DNA from: Pseudomonadota bacterium
Lineage (GTDB): Bacteria; Pseudomonadota; Alphaproteobacteria; Rhizobiales; Hyphomicrobiaceae
NCBI GenBank assembly: GCA_023387235.1
Contig: JAEWIJ010000033.1
Span: 1-19,018 of the forward strand
Direction: 5' to 3'
DNA length: 19,018 bases
Shown here: positions 1 to 9,082 of the stretch, piece after piece
Layout of the letters: the number at the start of each line of letters is the position of its first letter
Position numbering within the stretch: the first letter of the stretch is position 1
Translations under genes and position numbers: made by a program
The notes under the pieces: model-generated
Database searches by the model: none
What the model saw: the letters and a program-made list of their open reading frames with translations, nothing else
What the model was told of the DNA's origin: nothing

Positions 1-330
1 ACCATGGACTGCCTGCTCCTGCTCGCGCCGGCCGCGACGAGCCTCGGCTATCAGGGCCGCGGCGACTTCGCGCTCGAGGCCTCGGGCCGCCTGCGCCGAC
101 GCGGCGACGCGGAGAGCGCCCCCTTCGCCTTTACGGGCGTCTCCATTGCGCACCCGCGCCTCTTCGATGGCGCGCCGCCGGGGCCTTTCTCGCTGAACCG
201 TCCATGGGACACAGCGATCGCGCGCGAACGCGCCTTCGGCATCGTGCTCGAAGGGCAGTGGATGCACGTCGGCGATCCAGCGGCCGTTGCAGCCGCCGAC
301 GGCTGGATCCGCAGCCGGCATGAGCGCTGA
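1..330 (+). CDS. Nucleotidyltransferase, MurU-like, C-terminal end (5' partial)
   Basis: This is the last 109 codons of a gene entering from the left edge; the frame is open from base 1, so the ATG at 4 is probably internal. The visible part has the pattern MDCLLLLAP, then GYQGRGDF, then FTGVSIAHPRLF, and ends with WMHVGDPAAVAAADGWI. These match the C-terminal half of sugar-1-phosphate nucleotidyltransferases, in particular the alphaproteobacterial MurU-like proteins thought to make UDP-MurNAc during cell-wall recycling. The N-terminal nucleotide-binding GxGxRxxP loop is outside the window, so substrate specificity cannot be judged. Its stop codon overlaps the addB start by 11 bp, and a MurU-like gene directly before addB is a familiar alphaproteobacterial order. 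Family assignment is fairly safe; the exact substrate is inference. Confidence 0.75.
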   Translation, partial: TMDCLLLLAPAATSLGYQGRGDFALEASGRLRRRGDAESAPFAFTGVSIAHPRLFDGAPPGPFSLNRPWDTAIARERAFGIVLEGQWMHVGDPAAVAAADGWIRSRHER

Positions 331-3300
331 GGCAAAAGATACGAGGGCCGGCTCACCCGCACGCGTGTGGAGCATCACCGCAGGCCGGCCGTTCCTGGAC
401 ACGCTCGCGCGCGCGATCCTCGGCGGGGACCTGCCGGCGCCCGGCAGCGCGCCGCCCGACCGACTCGCGCTCGCGGGCATGACGATCCTTCTGCCGACGC
501 ATCGCGCCGTCCGCGCGCTGCAGGAAGCCTTCCTCCGCGCCGCCGAGGGTCGCGCGCTTCTCCTGCCGCGCCTCGTGCCCATTGCCGAAACCGATGAGGA
601 TCAGGGCCTCATCGCGAGCCTCACGAGCGGCGCTGGTCCGCTCGCAGCCGAGTTCGTGCTCGGGCCTGCGGTGGCGCCGCTCGAACGCCAGCTTGCCTTG
701 ACGCGCCTCGTGCTCGCCTGGTCGAAGCAACTGCGCGGTGCCGATGGCGGCATGGGGCCTATCGCCGCCGCAGGTGCTACCACGCCGGCACAGGCGGCGC
801 ATCTCGCCGCCGATCTCGCACGCCTCATGGACATGGTCGAGACCGAGGGCTGCTCGCTCGAAGGCCTGGCCGATCTCGTGCCCGAGGACTTCTCCGAGCA
901 CTGGCAGCAGACCATCGAGTTCCTCGAGATCGTCACCAGCTTCTGGCCCGCGCATCTTGCCGAACGCGGTCTGCTCTCGGCCGCCGACCGCCGCAACGGC
1001 CTCATTCATGCCGAAGCGGAGCGCCTCACGCGGAGCCCGCCATCGGAGCCGGTGATCGTTGCCGGCGTCACCGGATCCGTGCCTGCGACCGTCGATCTCA
1101 TCCGCGCCGTCGCCGACTTTCCCGCGGGCGCCATCGTCATTCCGGGCCTCGATCGCACCCTCGACGATGCGAGCTGGCAGCAGCTCGCGCACCATCCGGA
1201 GCATCCGCAGCACGATCTCTACAGCCTTCTCGCGGAACTCGACGTGCCGCGCGATGCCGTCCGTGAGGTTGCAGGCGCACCGGCCCCGCGACATGTCGCA
1301 ACGCGCGGCGCTTTTCTCAGCGAGGTCATGCGTCCCGCCGGCGCGACCGGCCTCTGGAAGGACTACATCACCAACGCCGATCGGGAGGCACTCCGCGGCG
1401 CACTCGCCGGCATCAGCCGCATCGACGCGCCGAACTCGGCCGACGAAGCCGAGGTCATCGCGCTCATGATGCGCGAAGCACTGGAAACGCCCGGCCGTAC
1501 GGCGGCGCTCGTCTCGCCCGATCGCCTGCTCGCGCGCCGCGTTGCCATCCGCCTCCAGAGCTGGGGCATTACGGTCGACGACTCCGCCGGCCGCCCGCTG
1601 GCCAAGACGCCGCACGGCGCCTTCCTCGATCTCATCGCGCAGGTCATTGCCACGCGCTTTGCGCCGGCGACCGTGATGGCGCTGCTCAAGCATCCGCTGA
1701 CCCGGCTCGGTCTCCCCATACGCGACGCGCGCCGTGCCGCGCGCTTTCTCGAGCTCGCGGCGCTGCGCACGATCTACTTCGGCGAGGGCCTCGACGGCAT
1801 CGAGGCGAGCCTCGAACGCGCCAAGCGCGAGACCCTCGATGGATCGCGGCGCGAGCGGGCCGTACGCCGGCTCTGGGACGCCGATTGGAATGCCGCGCAG
1901 GACCTCATCGGGCGGCTGCGCGCGGCCATGACACCGCTTGGCGCACTCGATGCCGCAAAAGCGCCCGTCGAGCTGCACGTGCTGGCGCAAGCCCATCGCG
2001 CCGCCGCCGATGCGCTCGCCGCGAGTGGCGATGAAGCCTCGCCCGCGCGCCTGTGGCGTGACGAGGACGGTGAGGAAGCGGACCGGCTTCTGGCCGCACT
2101 CGACGACGACAGCCTGACGGCGCCGCCCATTCCCGTCGCCGACTATGCCGAGTTCTATCGCGCGCTCGCCGGCAACGTGACCGTGCGCCCGCGCGTTGCC
2201 GTGCATCCGCGCCTCGCGATCTGGGGGCCCTACGAAGCGCGCCTACAGCAGCCCGATCTCGTGATCCTCGGCGCGCTCAACGAAGGCACGTGGCCGAAGG
2301 CCGCCGATCCCGGTGCCTGGCTCAATCGCCCCATGCGCGCGAGGCTCGGCCTCCCCTCGCCGGAAGTGGCGATCGGCCGTGCCGCGCTCGACGTTACGGG
2401 CCTGCTCGGCGCACGCGAGGTCGTGCTGACGCGCGCAAGCCGCGTCGATGGTGCGCCGACAGTGCCCTCGCGCTGGCTCATGCGCATCGACGCCCTGCTC
2501 GGCGGCATGGGTCTCATCGACGCGCTGCGGCCGACGAAGCCGTGGCTCGGCTGGGCGCGCGCGCGCGATGCGCGCATCGGCGCGGCGGAACCCGTCCGCG
2601 CGCCGGAACCGATGCCGCCGCTCGCGCTGCGCCCGCGTCAGCTCAGTGCCTCCGATATCGAGCTCTGGATCCGCAATCCCTATGGCCTCTACGCCCGCCA
2701 TATTCTCAAGCTCGAGCCGCTGAACCCGCTCGGCGCCGCCCCGGGCCCGCGCGAAAAGGGTATCATCATTCACGAGGCGCTCTCGCGCTTCACGCGGCGC
2801 TTTCCGGAGAGACTGCCGAACGACGTCGCCCGCGAGCTGATGCGCGACGCCGAGGCCGTGCTGGAAGACTACGCCGCCCATCCGCGCGTTGCCGCCTTCT
2901 GGCTGCCGCGCATCGCACGCTTCGCGGACTGGTTCGCCGCAAGCGAGCCGGCGCGGCGCAGAGGGGTCGGCCGCATCGTGACGGAAGTCGCGGGTGCGCG
3001 CGTGCTGCAGGCGCCCGGCGGCCCCTTCACGCTGACCGCGCGCGCCGACCGGATCGATCTTTGCGATCACGGCCTCATCATCACCGACTACAAGACCGGC
3101 ACACCGCCAACCAATGCCGATGTTGCACGCGGGACGGCACCGCAGCTCCCGCTCGAAGCGGCCATCGCCCGCGCCAAGGGTTTTGCCGGCATCGAGACGG
3201 AGACGATCGCCGCGCTTCGCTACATCCGCGCGACGGGCGGGACACCTGCCGCCAAGGAGCAGGTCATCAAGAACGGCGATGTTCACGCGCTCGCGGATGC

Positions 3301-3472
3301 CTGCATCGAGCGCCTCGGCACGCTCGTCGCCGACTTCGACGACGAGACGCGCCCCTATCGCGCCGTGCGCCGCGCGCGCTTCGACTACCGCTACGATGCC
3401 TTCACGCATCTCGCACGCGTTGCCGAATGGAGCGGCAGCAACGCCAGCGAGGACGAGGAGGCCGTCGAATGA
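320..3472 (+). CDS. addB: Double-strand break repair protein AddB (alphaproteobacterial type)
   Basis: AddB is the partner of AddA in the helicase-nuclease that resects double-strand ends and loads RecA. I chose the ATG at 320 (1050 aa), which overlaps the upstream stop; an in-frame ATG at 287 would add 11 residues but lies deeper inside the previous gene. The N-terminus has the family segment ILLPTHRAVRAL, but no GKT Walker A is visible there, so the helicase-like half appears inactive. The middle carries WGPYEARLQQPDLVILG and LNEGTWP, typical of AddB. A RecB-type nuclease motif lies near the C-terminus: RADRID (D910, D913) followed by ITDYKTG (D923, K925). The cysteine quartet that holds an iron-sulphur staple in Bacillus AddB is absent; the segment reads RNPYGLYARH where that type has CPY. 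The protein is about the usual length for alphaproteobacterial AddB. It is coupled to addA by an ATGA overlap. Confidence 0.93.
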   Translation: MSAEAKDTRAGSPARVWSITAGRPFLDTLARAILGGDLPAPGSAPPDRLALAGMTILLPTHRAVRALQEAFLRAAEGRALLLPRLVPIAETDEDQGLIASLTSGAGPLAAEFVLGPAVAPLERQLALTRLVLAWSKQLRGADGGMGPIAAAGATTPAQAAHLAADLARLMDMVETEGCSLEGLADLVPEDFSEHWQQTIEFLEIVTSFWPAHLAERGLLSAADRRNGLIHAEAERLTRSPPSEPVIVAGVTGSVPATVDLIRAVADFPAGAIVIPGLDRTLDDASWQQLAHHPEHPQHDLYSLLAELDVPRDAVREVAGAPAPRHVATRGAFLSEVMRPAGATGLWKDYITNADREALRGALAGISRIDAPNSADEAEVIALMMREALETPGRTAALVSPDRLLARRVAIRLQSWGITVDDSAGRPLAKTPHGAFLDLIAQVIATRFAPATVMALLKHPLTRLGLPIRDARRAARFLELAALRTIYFGEGLDGIEASLERAKRETLDGSRRERAVRRLWDADWNAAQDLIGRLRAAMTPLGALDAAKAPVELHVLAQAHRAAADALAASGDEASPARLWRDEDGEEADRLLAALDDDSLTAPPIPVADYAEFYRALAGNVTVRPRVAVHPRLAIWGPYEARLQQPDLVILGALNEGTWPKAADPGAWLNRPMRARLGLPSPEVAIGRAALDVTGLLGAREVVLTRASRVDGAPTVPSRWLMRIDALLGGMGLIDALRPTKPWLGWARARDARIGAAEPVRAPEPMPPLALRPRQLSASDIELWIRNPYGLYARHILKLEPLNPLGAAPGPREKGIIIHEALSRFTRRFPERLPNDVARELMRDAEAVLEDYAAHPRVAAFWLPRIARFADWFAASEPARRRGVGRIVTEVAGARVLQAPGGPFTLTARADRIDLCDHGLIITDYKTGTPPTNADVARGTAPQLPLEAAIARAKGFAGIETETIAALRYIRATGGTPAAKEQVIKNGDVHALADACIERLGTLVADFDDETRPYRAVRRARFDYRYDAFTHLARVAEWSGSNASEDEEAVE

Positions 3473-6400
3473 ACAACGCGAGCCTCGAAAAACTGCTGCG
3501 CGACACGACCGTGGCCCAGAGCAGCGCCGCCGATCCCGCGGCCTCGGCCTGGGTCAGCGCCAATGCGGGCACCGGCAAGACGCATGTGCTGACCTCGCGC
3601 GTGCTGCGCCTCCTCCTCGCCGGAACGAAGCCCGAGCGCATTCTCTGCCTCACCTTCACCAAGGCCGCGGCGACGGAGATGTCGACGCGCGTTTTCAAGC
3701 GTCTCGCCGAATGGGCGAGCGCCGGCGATCAGGTACTACACAAGGCTTTGAACGATCTGCTCGACACCGCGCCGCAGGACGATCAGCTCATGCGTGCGCG
3801 CCAACTCTTCGCGCTCGCGATCGAGACGCCCGGCGGGCTCAAGGTGCAGACCATTCACGCCTTCTGCGAGCGCCTGCTGCAGCGCTTCCCGCTCGAGGCA
3901 GACGTACCGCCGGGTTTCACCGTGCTCGACGAGGCGCACGCGCAGGCGCTCATGCGCGAAGCGACGGACGCAACGCTCGCGACGGCGGCCGAGCTGCGCG
4001 GTGCACCGCTGCACAGGGCGCTGACGACGGTCGTCGCCTATGCCGCCGACGAGCGCTTCGATCAGCTCCTCGGCGCCATGATCGCGAAGCGCGACTGGCT
4101 CGATGCCGTGCGCCCCAACATCGTCGCTGGCGTCGCGTCGTTCGACGCGGCCGAAGCGCGCTATCGTGCGGCGCTCGGCATCCGCAAAGGGCTTTCGCTC
4201 GACGATGTGCTCGCCGCGATCGCGACTCTGCTGCCGGCGGATGCGCGTGATCGCGTGATCACGGCTCTGAGCGGCGGCTCCTCCGCCGATCAGGACGGCG
4301 CCAATCGCCTGCGCGCGGTCGAGACGGCGCCCAATGCAAAGGAGATGGCCGAGGCGCTTGCCCAGTTCTTTCTCACCGAGAAAGGCGAGAAGAGAGCACG
4401 CCTCGTCACCAACCCGACGGCCAACGGCAACCCAGGCCTCAAGGACCAGCTCGAGGCTGCGCAGGAGCGTTTCGTCATTCTCGACGGGCAGCGCCGCGCG
4501 CTCGAAGCCCTCGACGCCTCGCTCGCGCTCCTGCATCTCGCCGACGACGTGCGCAATACCTACGCCGCGCTCAAGGCGCGGCGCGCCGCGCTCGACTACG
4601 ACGATCTCATCATGAAGGCCGCCGTGCTTCTGACGGGCGGCGTCGGCGGCGTGCCGCAATGGGTGCACTACAAGCTCGACGGCGGCCTCAGCCACATTCT
4701 CGTCGACGAGGCGCAGGACACGAGCCCCGTGCAGTGGCGCGTCGTTGCCGGTCTCGCGGAGGAATTCTTCAATGACAATGCCGGACACGGCGACGGCCCG
4801 CGCACGGTCTTCGCCGTCGGCGACGAAAAGCAGTCCATCTACGGTTTCCAGGGCGCGGCGCCGCACAAGCTCGCGGAGATCGGCACGCACTTCGCCGCCC
4901 ACGCTCGCGCCGCCGATCAGCGCTGGCACGCCGTGCCGCTCACGCTTTCCTTCCGCTCGACCGCGCCCGTCCTCGGGGCCGTCGATGCCGTCTTCGCCGA
5001 CCCGCAGCGCACGCCGGGCGTGACATTCGGCGGCGGCGCGATCCGTCATCAGCCGCACCGCCAGGGCCATGCCGGCATCGTCGAGATCTGGGAGTCCGAA
5101 GCGCCGGCGGCGGTGGAGGAAGCCGATGCCTACAAGCCGCTCGACGAGCGCGTCGCCGCCTCGCCCGCATCGCGTCTCGCCGCCCGCATCGCCGACCAGA
5201 TCGCCCATTGGATCGCGACGGGCGAACGGCTCGAAAGCGAGGACCGGCCGATCGAGGCCGGCGACATCCTCATTCTGGTCCGCCGCCGCGGTGCGCTGGC
5301 ACCGGCTCTGATCGCAGCGCTGAAGCAGCGCAACATTCCGGTTTCCGGTGCCGATCGCATGGCGCTCGAACAGCAGATCGCGATCCAGGATCTCATGGCC
5401 GTCGGCGATGTCGTGCTCCTTCCGGAGGACGATCTCGCGCTCGCCTCGGTTTTGAAAAGCCCGCTCATCGGCCTCGATGACGACGATCTGCTGCGTTTTG
5501 CACCGAGCCGAAAGGGCGCCCTCTGGAGTGCGATGCTCGCGGCGGCCGATGCGGGCGACGCGCGGCTCGCGGAAGCGGCGGCGATCGTGAAGCAGTGGCG
5601 GCGCAGCGCCGACTTCCGCCCACCCTTCGAGTTCTATGCCGAGCTGCTCGACGGCCCGGCCGGCGGCCGCGCCAAGCTCATTGCGCGGCTCGGGCCAGAG
5701 GCGGCCGACGCCATCGACGAGTTCATGAGCCTCGCGCTGCGCTATGACGAAGCGGAGCCACCCTCCATGCAGGGCTTTCTCGACGTGCTCCGAACGGGCC
5801 GCCGCGAGATCAAGCGCGATCTCGAGCATGGCGGCAATCAGGTGCGCGTCATGACCGTACACGGCGCCAAGGGTCTCGAAGCGCCGGTCGTCTTCCTGCC
5901 GGATACGTGCAGCACGCAGTCGGGCGGCATGCGCGGCGGACTCATCGAGATCGGCGACGCCATCAGCGCAGAGCGTGGCGCGCGCCCCGTCGTCTGGGCG
6001 CCCAAAGGCACGGCACGCGTCGACGCCATCGCGGCGGCGCGCACACGCGAAATGAGTGAGGAGACCGAAGAACGTAACCGCCTCCTTTACGTGGCGCTGA
6101 CGCGCGCGCGCGATCGCCTCTATATCTGCGGCTATGACGGCAAGAACGCGCGGCCGCCCGGCTGCTGGTACGAGCTGATCACGACAGGCCTCACCGATCG
6201 CCTCGTCGAGATTGAGGATGCGAAAGGACTGCCGGTTCGCCGGCTCGCGGAGCCACAGCGTGTGCCACCCAAGGCGCGCAAGAGCGATCCCGCCCATGAT
6301 GCAGCGCCCGCGCCATTGCCCGAGTGGGCGCATCGCCGGGCGCCACGCGAGCCGGCGCTCGCGGTGCCGATCGCTCCTTCGCGCCTTGCGCCCCTCGACA

Positions 6401-7026
6401 TCGACGCCGAGGGCGAGCCGCACGAGCCACCGACAACGCCAGCCGACGTCCGTCCGGCGCGTGCGCCAGGCTCCGGCGCGTCCATCGGCGGCGAGAACCG
6501 CTTCCTGCGCGGCACGCTCACGCACGCGCTGCTTCAGTACCTGCCGACATGCCCGCTCGAAGGTCGCAAGCTCGCAGCGGAAACGTTCCTCGATGTCCGT
6601 GGGCGCGCCCTTCCCGCGCGTGTGCGCGCAAGCATCGTGCGCGAGACGCTCGCTGTGCTGACCGATCCCGCCTTCGCGCCCGTCTTCGGCCCGCGCTCAC
6701 GCGCCGAGGTTGCCATCGTTGCCGAGATCCCGTCGCCGAATGCGGGGCCGACGCTGCGCATTGCCGGACAGATCGACCGTCTCGTCGAGCTCGAAAGCGA
6801 GATTCTCATCGTCGACTACAAGACGAACCGCCCACCGCCGCGCGATCTCGCAGACGTCCCACGCGCTTATGTTCATCAGCTCGCTGCCTATTGCATGGCC
6901 GTGGAGCGTGCCTTCGCAGTTGCACGCGTGCGGGCGGCCTTGCTGTGGACAGAAGGACCGCGACTTATGGAGCTTCCCGCATCTACATTGGAAGCAGCAA
7001 AAAGGGAGCTGTTCACGCCGAATTGA
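3469..7026 (+). CDS. addA: Double-strand break repair helicase-nuclease AddA
   Basis: AddA is the UvrD/RecB-like superfamily 1 helicase of the AddAB complex, with its own nuclease domain. It has 1185 aa from the ATG that overlaps the addB stop (ATGA), a start also supported by the close position of the Walker A motif. Helicase motifs run in order: SANAGTGKTH (K37), LTFTKAAATEM, VQTIHAFCERLL, LDYDDLI, VDEAQDTS (D413, E414), VGDEKQSIYGFQGA (from about 450), LTLSFRST, VMTVHGAKGLE, and YVALTRARDRLY (about 874-885). The C-terminal RecB nuclease domain shows H1019 in RGTLTHALL, D1103 in GQIDRL, and D1116 with K1118 in VDYKTNRP, so both activities look intact. The frame is open for nearly 400 codons upstream of the start, but that part lies within addB and does not resemble protein. 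The gene probably shares the addB transcript; trxA downstream appears separately promoted. Confidence 0.96.
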   Translation: MNNASLEKLLRDTTVAQSSAADPAASAWVSANAGTGKTHVLTSRVLRLLLAGTKPERILCLTFTKAAATEMSTRVFKRLAEWASAGDQVLHKALNDLLDTAPQDDQLMRARQLFALAIETPGGLKVQTIHAFCERLLQRFPLEADVPPGFTVLDEAHAQALMREATDATLATAAELRGAPLHRALTTVVAYAADERFDQLLGAMIAKRDWLDAVRPNIVAGVASFDAAEARYRAALGIRKGLSLDDVLAAIATLLPADARDRVITALSGGSSADQDGANRLRAVETAPNAKEMAEALAQFFLTEKGEKRARLVTNPTANGNPGLKDQLEAAQERFVILDGQRRALEALDASLALLHLADDVRNTYAALKARRAALDYDDLIMKAAVLLTGGVGGVPQWVHYKLDGGLSHILVDEAQDTSPVQWRVVAGLAEEFFNDNAGHGDGPRTVFAVGDEKQSIYGFQGAAPHKLAEIGTHFAAHARAADQRWHAVPLTLSFRSTAPVLGAVDAVFADPQRTPGVTFGGGAIRHQPHRQGHAGIVEIWESEAPAAVEEADAYKPLDERVAASPASRLAARIADQIAHWIATGERLESEDRPIEAGDILILVRRRGALAPALIAALKQRNIPVSGADRMALEQQIAIQDLMAVGDVVLLPEDDLALASVLKSPLIGLDDDDLLRFAPSRKGALWSAMLAAADAGDARLAEAAAIVKQWRRSADFRPPFEFYAELLDGPAGGRAKLIARLGPEAADAIDEFMSLALRYDEAEPPSMQGFLDVLRTGRREIKRDLEHGGNQVRVMTVHGAKGLEAPVVFLPDTCSTQSGGMRGGLIEIGDAISAERGARPVVWAPKGTARVDAIAAARTREMSEETEERNRLLYVALTRARDRLYICGYDGKNARPPGCWYELITTGLTDRLVEIEDAKGLPVRRLAEPQRVPPKARKSDPAHDAAPAPLPEWAHRRAPREPALAVPIAPSRLAPLDIDAEGEPHEPPTTPADVRPARAPGSGASIGGENRFLRGTLTHALLQYLPTCPLEGRKLAAETFLDVRGRALPARVRASIVRETLAVLTDPAFAPVFGPRSRAEVAIVAEIPSPNAGPTLRIAGQIDRLVELESEILIVDYKTNRPPPRDLADVPRAYVHQLAAYCMAVERAFAVARVRAALLWTEGPRLMELPASTLEAAKRELFTPN

Positions 7027-7032
7027 GGCCAA

Positions 7033-7061
7033 CTTGACGCACGATGGTGCAATGCCTACCT
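7033..7061 (+). promoter_or_regulatory. Candidate housekeeping sigma-factor promoter for trxA
   Basis: CTTGAC at 7033-7038 is followed, after exactly 17 bases, by CTACCT at 7056-7061. This is close to the alphaproteobacterial consensus CTTGAC-N17-CTATAT. It begins just after the addA stop and would give a leader of about 70 nt before trxA, allowing trxA expression independent of addBA. The assignment is by pattern only. Confidence 0.5.
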
Positions 7062-7139
7062 AACTGCCAACGCGACGATTCCGTCGTATCCCCCTCCCGT
7101 GCAGACCAGCACGGGGTCAATCCTCGAGGAGACCCCGAA

Positions 7140-7460
7140 ATGACTGCGTTCGTTACCGACGCAAACTTTGAAGCCGAGGTCATCAAGTCGTCCGAGCCGG
7201 TTGTGGTGGACTTCTTCGCGGAGTGGTGTGGACCCTGCAAAGCCATGGCGCCGGCGCTGGATCAGGTCGCTCAGGAGATGGCAGGCAAGGTCAAGGTCGT
7301 GAAGATCGACGTCGACCAGAATCCGCAGATCACACAGCGCTACCGCATTCAGGCCATGCCCACGCTGCTCGTTTTCAAGGACGGCAAGGTGGCGGCGCAG
7401 CAGGTCGGCGCGCTCGTCCAGAAGCGCAAGCTCGAGGATTGGATCAACGCATCGATCTGA
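7140..7460 (+). CDS. trxA: Thioredoxin
   Basis: This 106-aa protein is a classical cytoplasmic thioredoxin that reduces disulphides in partners such as ribonucleotide reductase and peroxiredoxins. The active site WCGPC (C30, C33) is preceded by the usual VVVDFFAE strand, and the cis-proline is P74 in AMPTLLVF. Length and fold signature are canonical. The start at 7140 follows a clear Shine-Dalgarno GAGGAGA (7126-7132) at good spacing; the frame is open further upstream, but that part contains the promoter and ribosome binding site. It sits after addA as in many alphaproteobacteria and ends in a strong terminator. Reduction by thioredoxin reductase is expected; that gene is not in the window. 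Confidence 0.97.
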   Translation: MTAFVTDANFEAEVIKSSEPVVVDFFAEWCGPCKAMAPALDQVAQEMAGKVKVVKIDVDQNPQITQRYRIQAMPTLLVFKDGKVAAQQVGALVQKRKLEDWINASI

Positions 7461-7487
7461 TCCGCACCAGTCCCTTCGAACACAACG

Positions 7488-7518
7488 AAGCCCCGCGCAT
7501 CACCTGCGCGGGGCTTTT
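7488..7518 (+). terminator. Rho-independent terminator after trxA
   Basis: A perfect 12-bp stem (7488-7499 with 7505-7516), rich in G and C and with a 5-base loop, is followed by four T on the plus strand. It lies 27 bp after the trxA stop and 20 bp beyond the stop of the convergent DUF1194 gene, so it may serve both. The minus strand lacks a proper T tract right after the stem, so plus-strand termination is the firm call. Confidence 0.88.
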
Positions 7519-7536
7519 GATTTCAGGGCTTGCTCG

Positions 7537-8373
7537 CTACTCGCGGAAGCGGCCGTCGATATACATGCGCCAGAGCTTCTCGCCGATCAGGCAGTCGCTG
7601 CGCTCCTCGGGCACCGACATCTGCGTGCGCATGAAGCGCGGCGCGTACATTTCCTCCGGCGAAAGGCCGGCGATCTCCAGGATGAGTTTGCGGCGAATGG
7701 CCGGCGCGAACTCGGCCCGTCCGCGCACGGGAATGACGAAGCTGCCGAAGCCGCCGATCACGCAATCGGTGTAGTACTTGTCGAGGTTGTTGATATCGAA
7801 GAAGCCCGAACGCTGGTTCGGCTTGATGATGATCGGCAGGCCATTGATGACGATGCCGTTGTTGACCGCGCGGTCGCGAGCGGCTTCCACGGGACCGCCG
7901 GAGTTGTTGGGACCGTCGCCGGAAACATCGATGACGCGCCGCTTGCCTTTGAAGCCTTGCGTCCCGAACTGGCTCGCCGAGAAATCTATGGCGCCGGACA
8001 GCGACGTCATGCGCTCGCGCGAGATTGGCATCTTCTCGAGCTGCGAGGCAAACCTCTCGAGTGCCTCCGGGCTGTCGATCAGCGCCCACGGCATGACGAT
8101 CTGCTGGATGAGCTGGCCCGCCCACTCGATGTACATGAGGGCGATGCTGCCCGTGCCGCCGCTGGCGATGGCCTTCCAGACCTCGGGATCGCGCAATGCG
8201 CTGATGTAGCCTTCGCGCTGGAGTTGCTGCTCGTCGAGGTCCATGGACCACGAGACATCGACCGCGAGAACGAGCTCGAGATCAACGGGCTGATCGGCGC
8301 GCGATGGCGCCGCCCTGCCAACGGCCAATACCGCTGCGAGCAAGGCGACGATGCAAATGCGAAATGCCCACAT
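7537..8373 (-). CDS. Secreted DUF1194 protein with von Willebrand A-like fold
   Basis: The 278-aa protein begins with a hydrophobic signal peptide (about residues 4-26, ending near PSRADQ), so it is probably periplasmic or secreted. The mature part opens with LELVLAVDVSWSMD, a metal-ion-dependent adhesion site of the D39-x-S41-x-S43 form found in von Willebrand factor A domains. RRVIDVSGDGPNNSGG and GGFGSFVIPV further on are typical of the DUF1194 family common in Hyphomicrobiales, and the length matches. The function of the family is unknown; a role in binding or assembly of an extracytoplasmic partner is only inference from the fold. No clear Shine-Dalgarno precedes the ATG. It follows the GyrI-like gene on the same strand after about 105 bp, so co-transcription is possible but unproven, and it ends facing trxA across the terminator. 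Confidence 0.85.
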   Translation of the reverse strand: MWAFRICIVALLAAVLAVGRAAPSRADQPVDLELVLAVDVSWSMDLDEQQLQREGYISALRDPEVWKAIASGGTGSIALMYIEWAGQLIQQIVMPWALIDSPEALERFASQLEKMPISRERMTSLSGAIDFSASQFGTQGFKGKRRVIDVSGDGPNNSGGPVEAARDRAVNNGIVINGLPIIIKPNQRSGFFDINNLDKYYTDCVIGGFGSFVIPVRGRAEFAPAIRRKLILEIAGLSPEEMYAPRFMRTQMSVPEERSDCLIGEKLWRMYIDGRFRE

Positions 8374-8479
8374 CGGGATATCGATGCATGGGGCAATAGG
8401 GCTGGCAAATCACGATTCGTTTTACGCACACGCACGACGATCACGCCATCGACCGCCGTGTGCGCCATCCGCGACCGTC

Positions 8480-9028
8480 TCAGCCATCGTCGAGATGGAG
8501 GTCCTCGTCACGGATGTGGAGCAGCTTGCGCGGATCGGGCTCGGTGCGGATCGGGACGCAGAGCTGCGTCAACCACTGGGCCTTGGGCGTCTTCGCCGGA
8601 TCATTGAGATAGATTTCCATGAAGGGCCGGGACGTATCGATGCGCAGCTTCTCCGCCTCCGCCCACTGGGAACAGATATAGCGGAAGCCGTCGCTGATCT
8701 GGCCGTAGCAGCCCTCGAGGAAGCCCTGGGCATAGGCGCCGCCGGGCGTCATCCTGCGCACGATGCCGAGGTCGGGTTCGGCCCTGAGACCCGGCACGAG
8801 CTCGACGCAAGCATCGTAGCGCAGCGCCGAAGCATCGGTCGACCGCGAGCAATCGTGGATGACGCCGAACGCCCGCGGGCCGAGCTTGCGCAGGTCGTGC
8901 GCATCGAGCCAGCCGAGCAGCGTACCCCAGGCCTGCTTGACGGACTGGTCGTACGGCCCCATGGCGCGGCAATGCAGCACCGGCGTTGGCCGCAGGTATG
9001 CGAACTTGATACGCACAATCCCCTCCAC
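8480..9028 (-). CDS. GyrI-like effector-binding (SbmC/Rob C-domain) protein
   Basis: This 182-aa stand-alone protein resembles the GyrI-like small-molecule binding domain found in SbmC/GyrI and at the C-terminus of Rob-type AraC regulators. Visible signatures are VRIKFAYLRPTPVLHCRAMGPY near residues 5-26 in family style, then GWLDAHDL, the acidic YDACVELVPG segment, and GGAYAQGFLEGCYGQI. It has no helix-turn-helix, so it is not itself a DNA-binding regulator. Members bind, and in some cases hydrolyse, cationic or aromatic compounds, or protect gyrase; which applies here cannot be told. The start is followed at once by the domain. It has its own AT-rich upstream region with a palindrome, between it and the nitroreductase gene. 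Family assignment is good; function is open. Confidence 0.8.
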   Translation of the reverse strand: MEGIVRIKFAYLRPTPVLHCRAMGPYDQSVKQAWGTLLGWLDAHDLRKLGPRAFGVIHDCSRSTDASALRYDACVELVPGLRAEPDLGIVRRMTPGGAYAQGFLEGCYGQISDGFRYICSQWAEAEKLRIDTSRPFMEIYLNDPAKTPKAQWLTQLCVPIRTEPDPRKLLHIRDEDLHLDDG

Positions 9029-9067
9029 GAGTGCGCCCGGCGACGTCGACCCCGACCTCGCCAGCGC

Positions 9068-9082
9068 ACTAATGAGATTAGT
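9068..9082. promoter_or_regulatory. Perfect 6-3-6 inverted repeat, candidate operator
   Basis: ACTAAT-GAG-ATTAGT is a perfect palindrome with a 3-base spacer, in the AT-rich gap 40 bp upstream of the GyrI-like start. It overlaps the proposed -10 of that gene, the place where a dimeric repressor would block transcription. No regulator gene is encoded nearby, so the binding protein is unknown. Confidence 0.5.

Noticed and set aside
353..2206. A 617-codon frame antisense to addB
   Set aside because: Same GC effect; no domain is seen, and addB covers the bases with recognisable motifs.
2290..3468. In-frame upstream extension of addA inside addB
   Set aside because: The translation is Arg-rich and low in complexity, and the ATGA overlap at 3469-3472 is the natural start.
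3736..6525. A 929-codon open frame antisense to addA
   Set aside because: High GC and codon bias leave the opposite strand free of stops; the translation is Arg/Glu/Ala-rich with no recognisable domain, while addA on the plus strand has all helicase motifs.
7044..7139. Longer N-terminus for thioredoxin
   Set aside because: The extension contains the ribosome binding site of the 106-aa form, which has the standard length.
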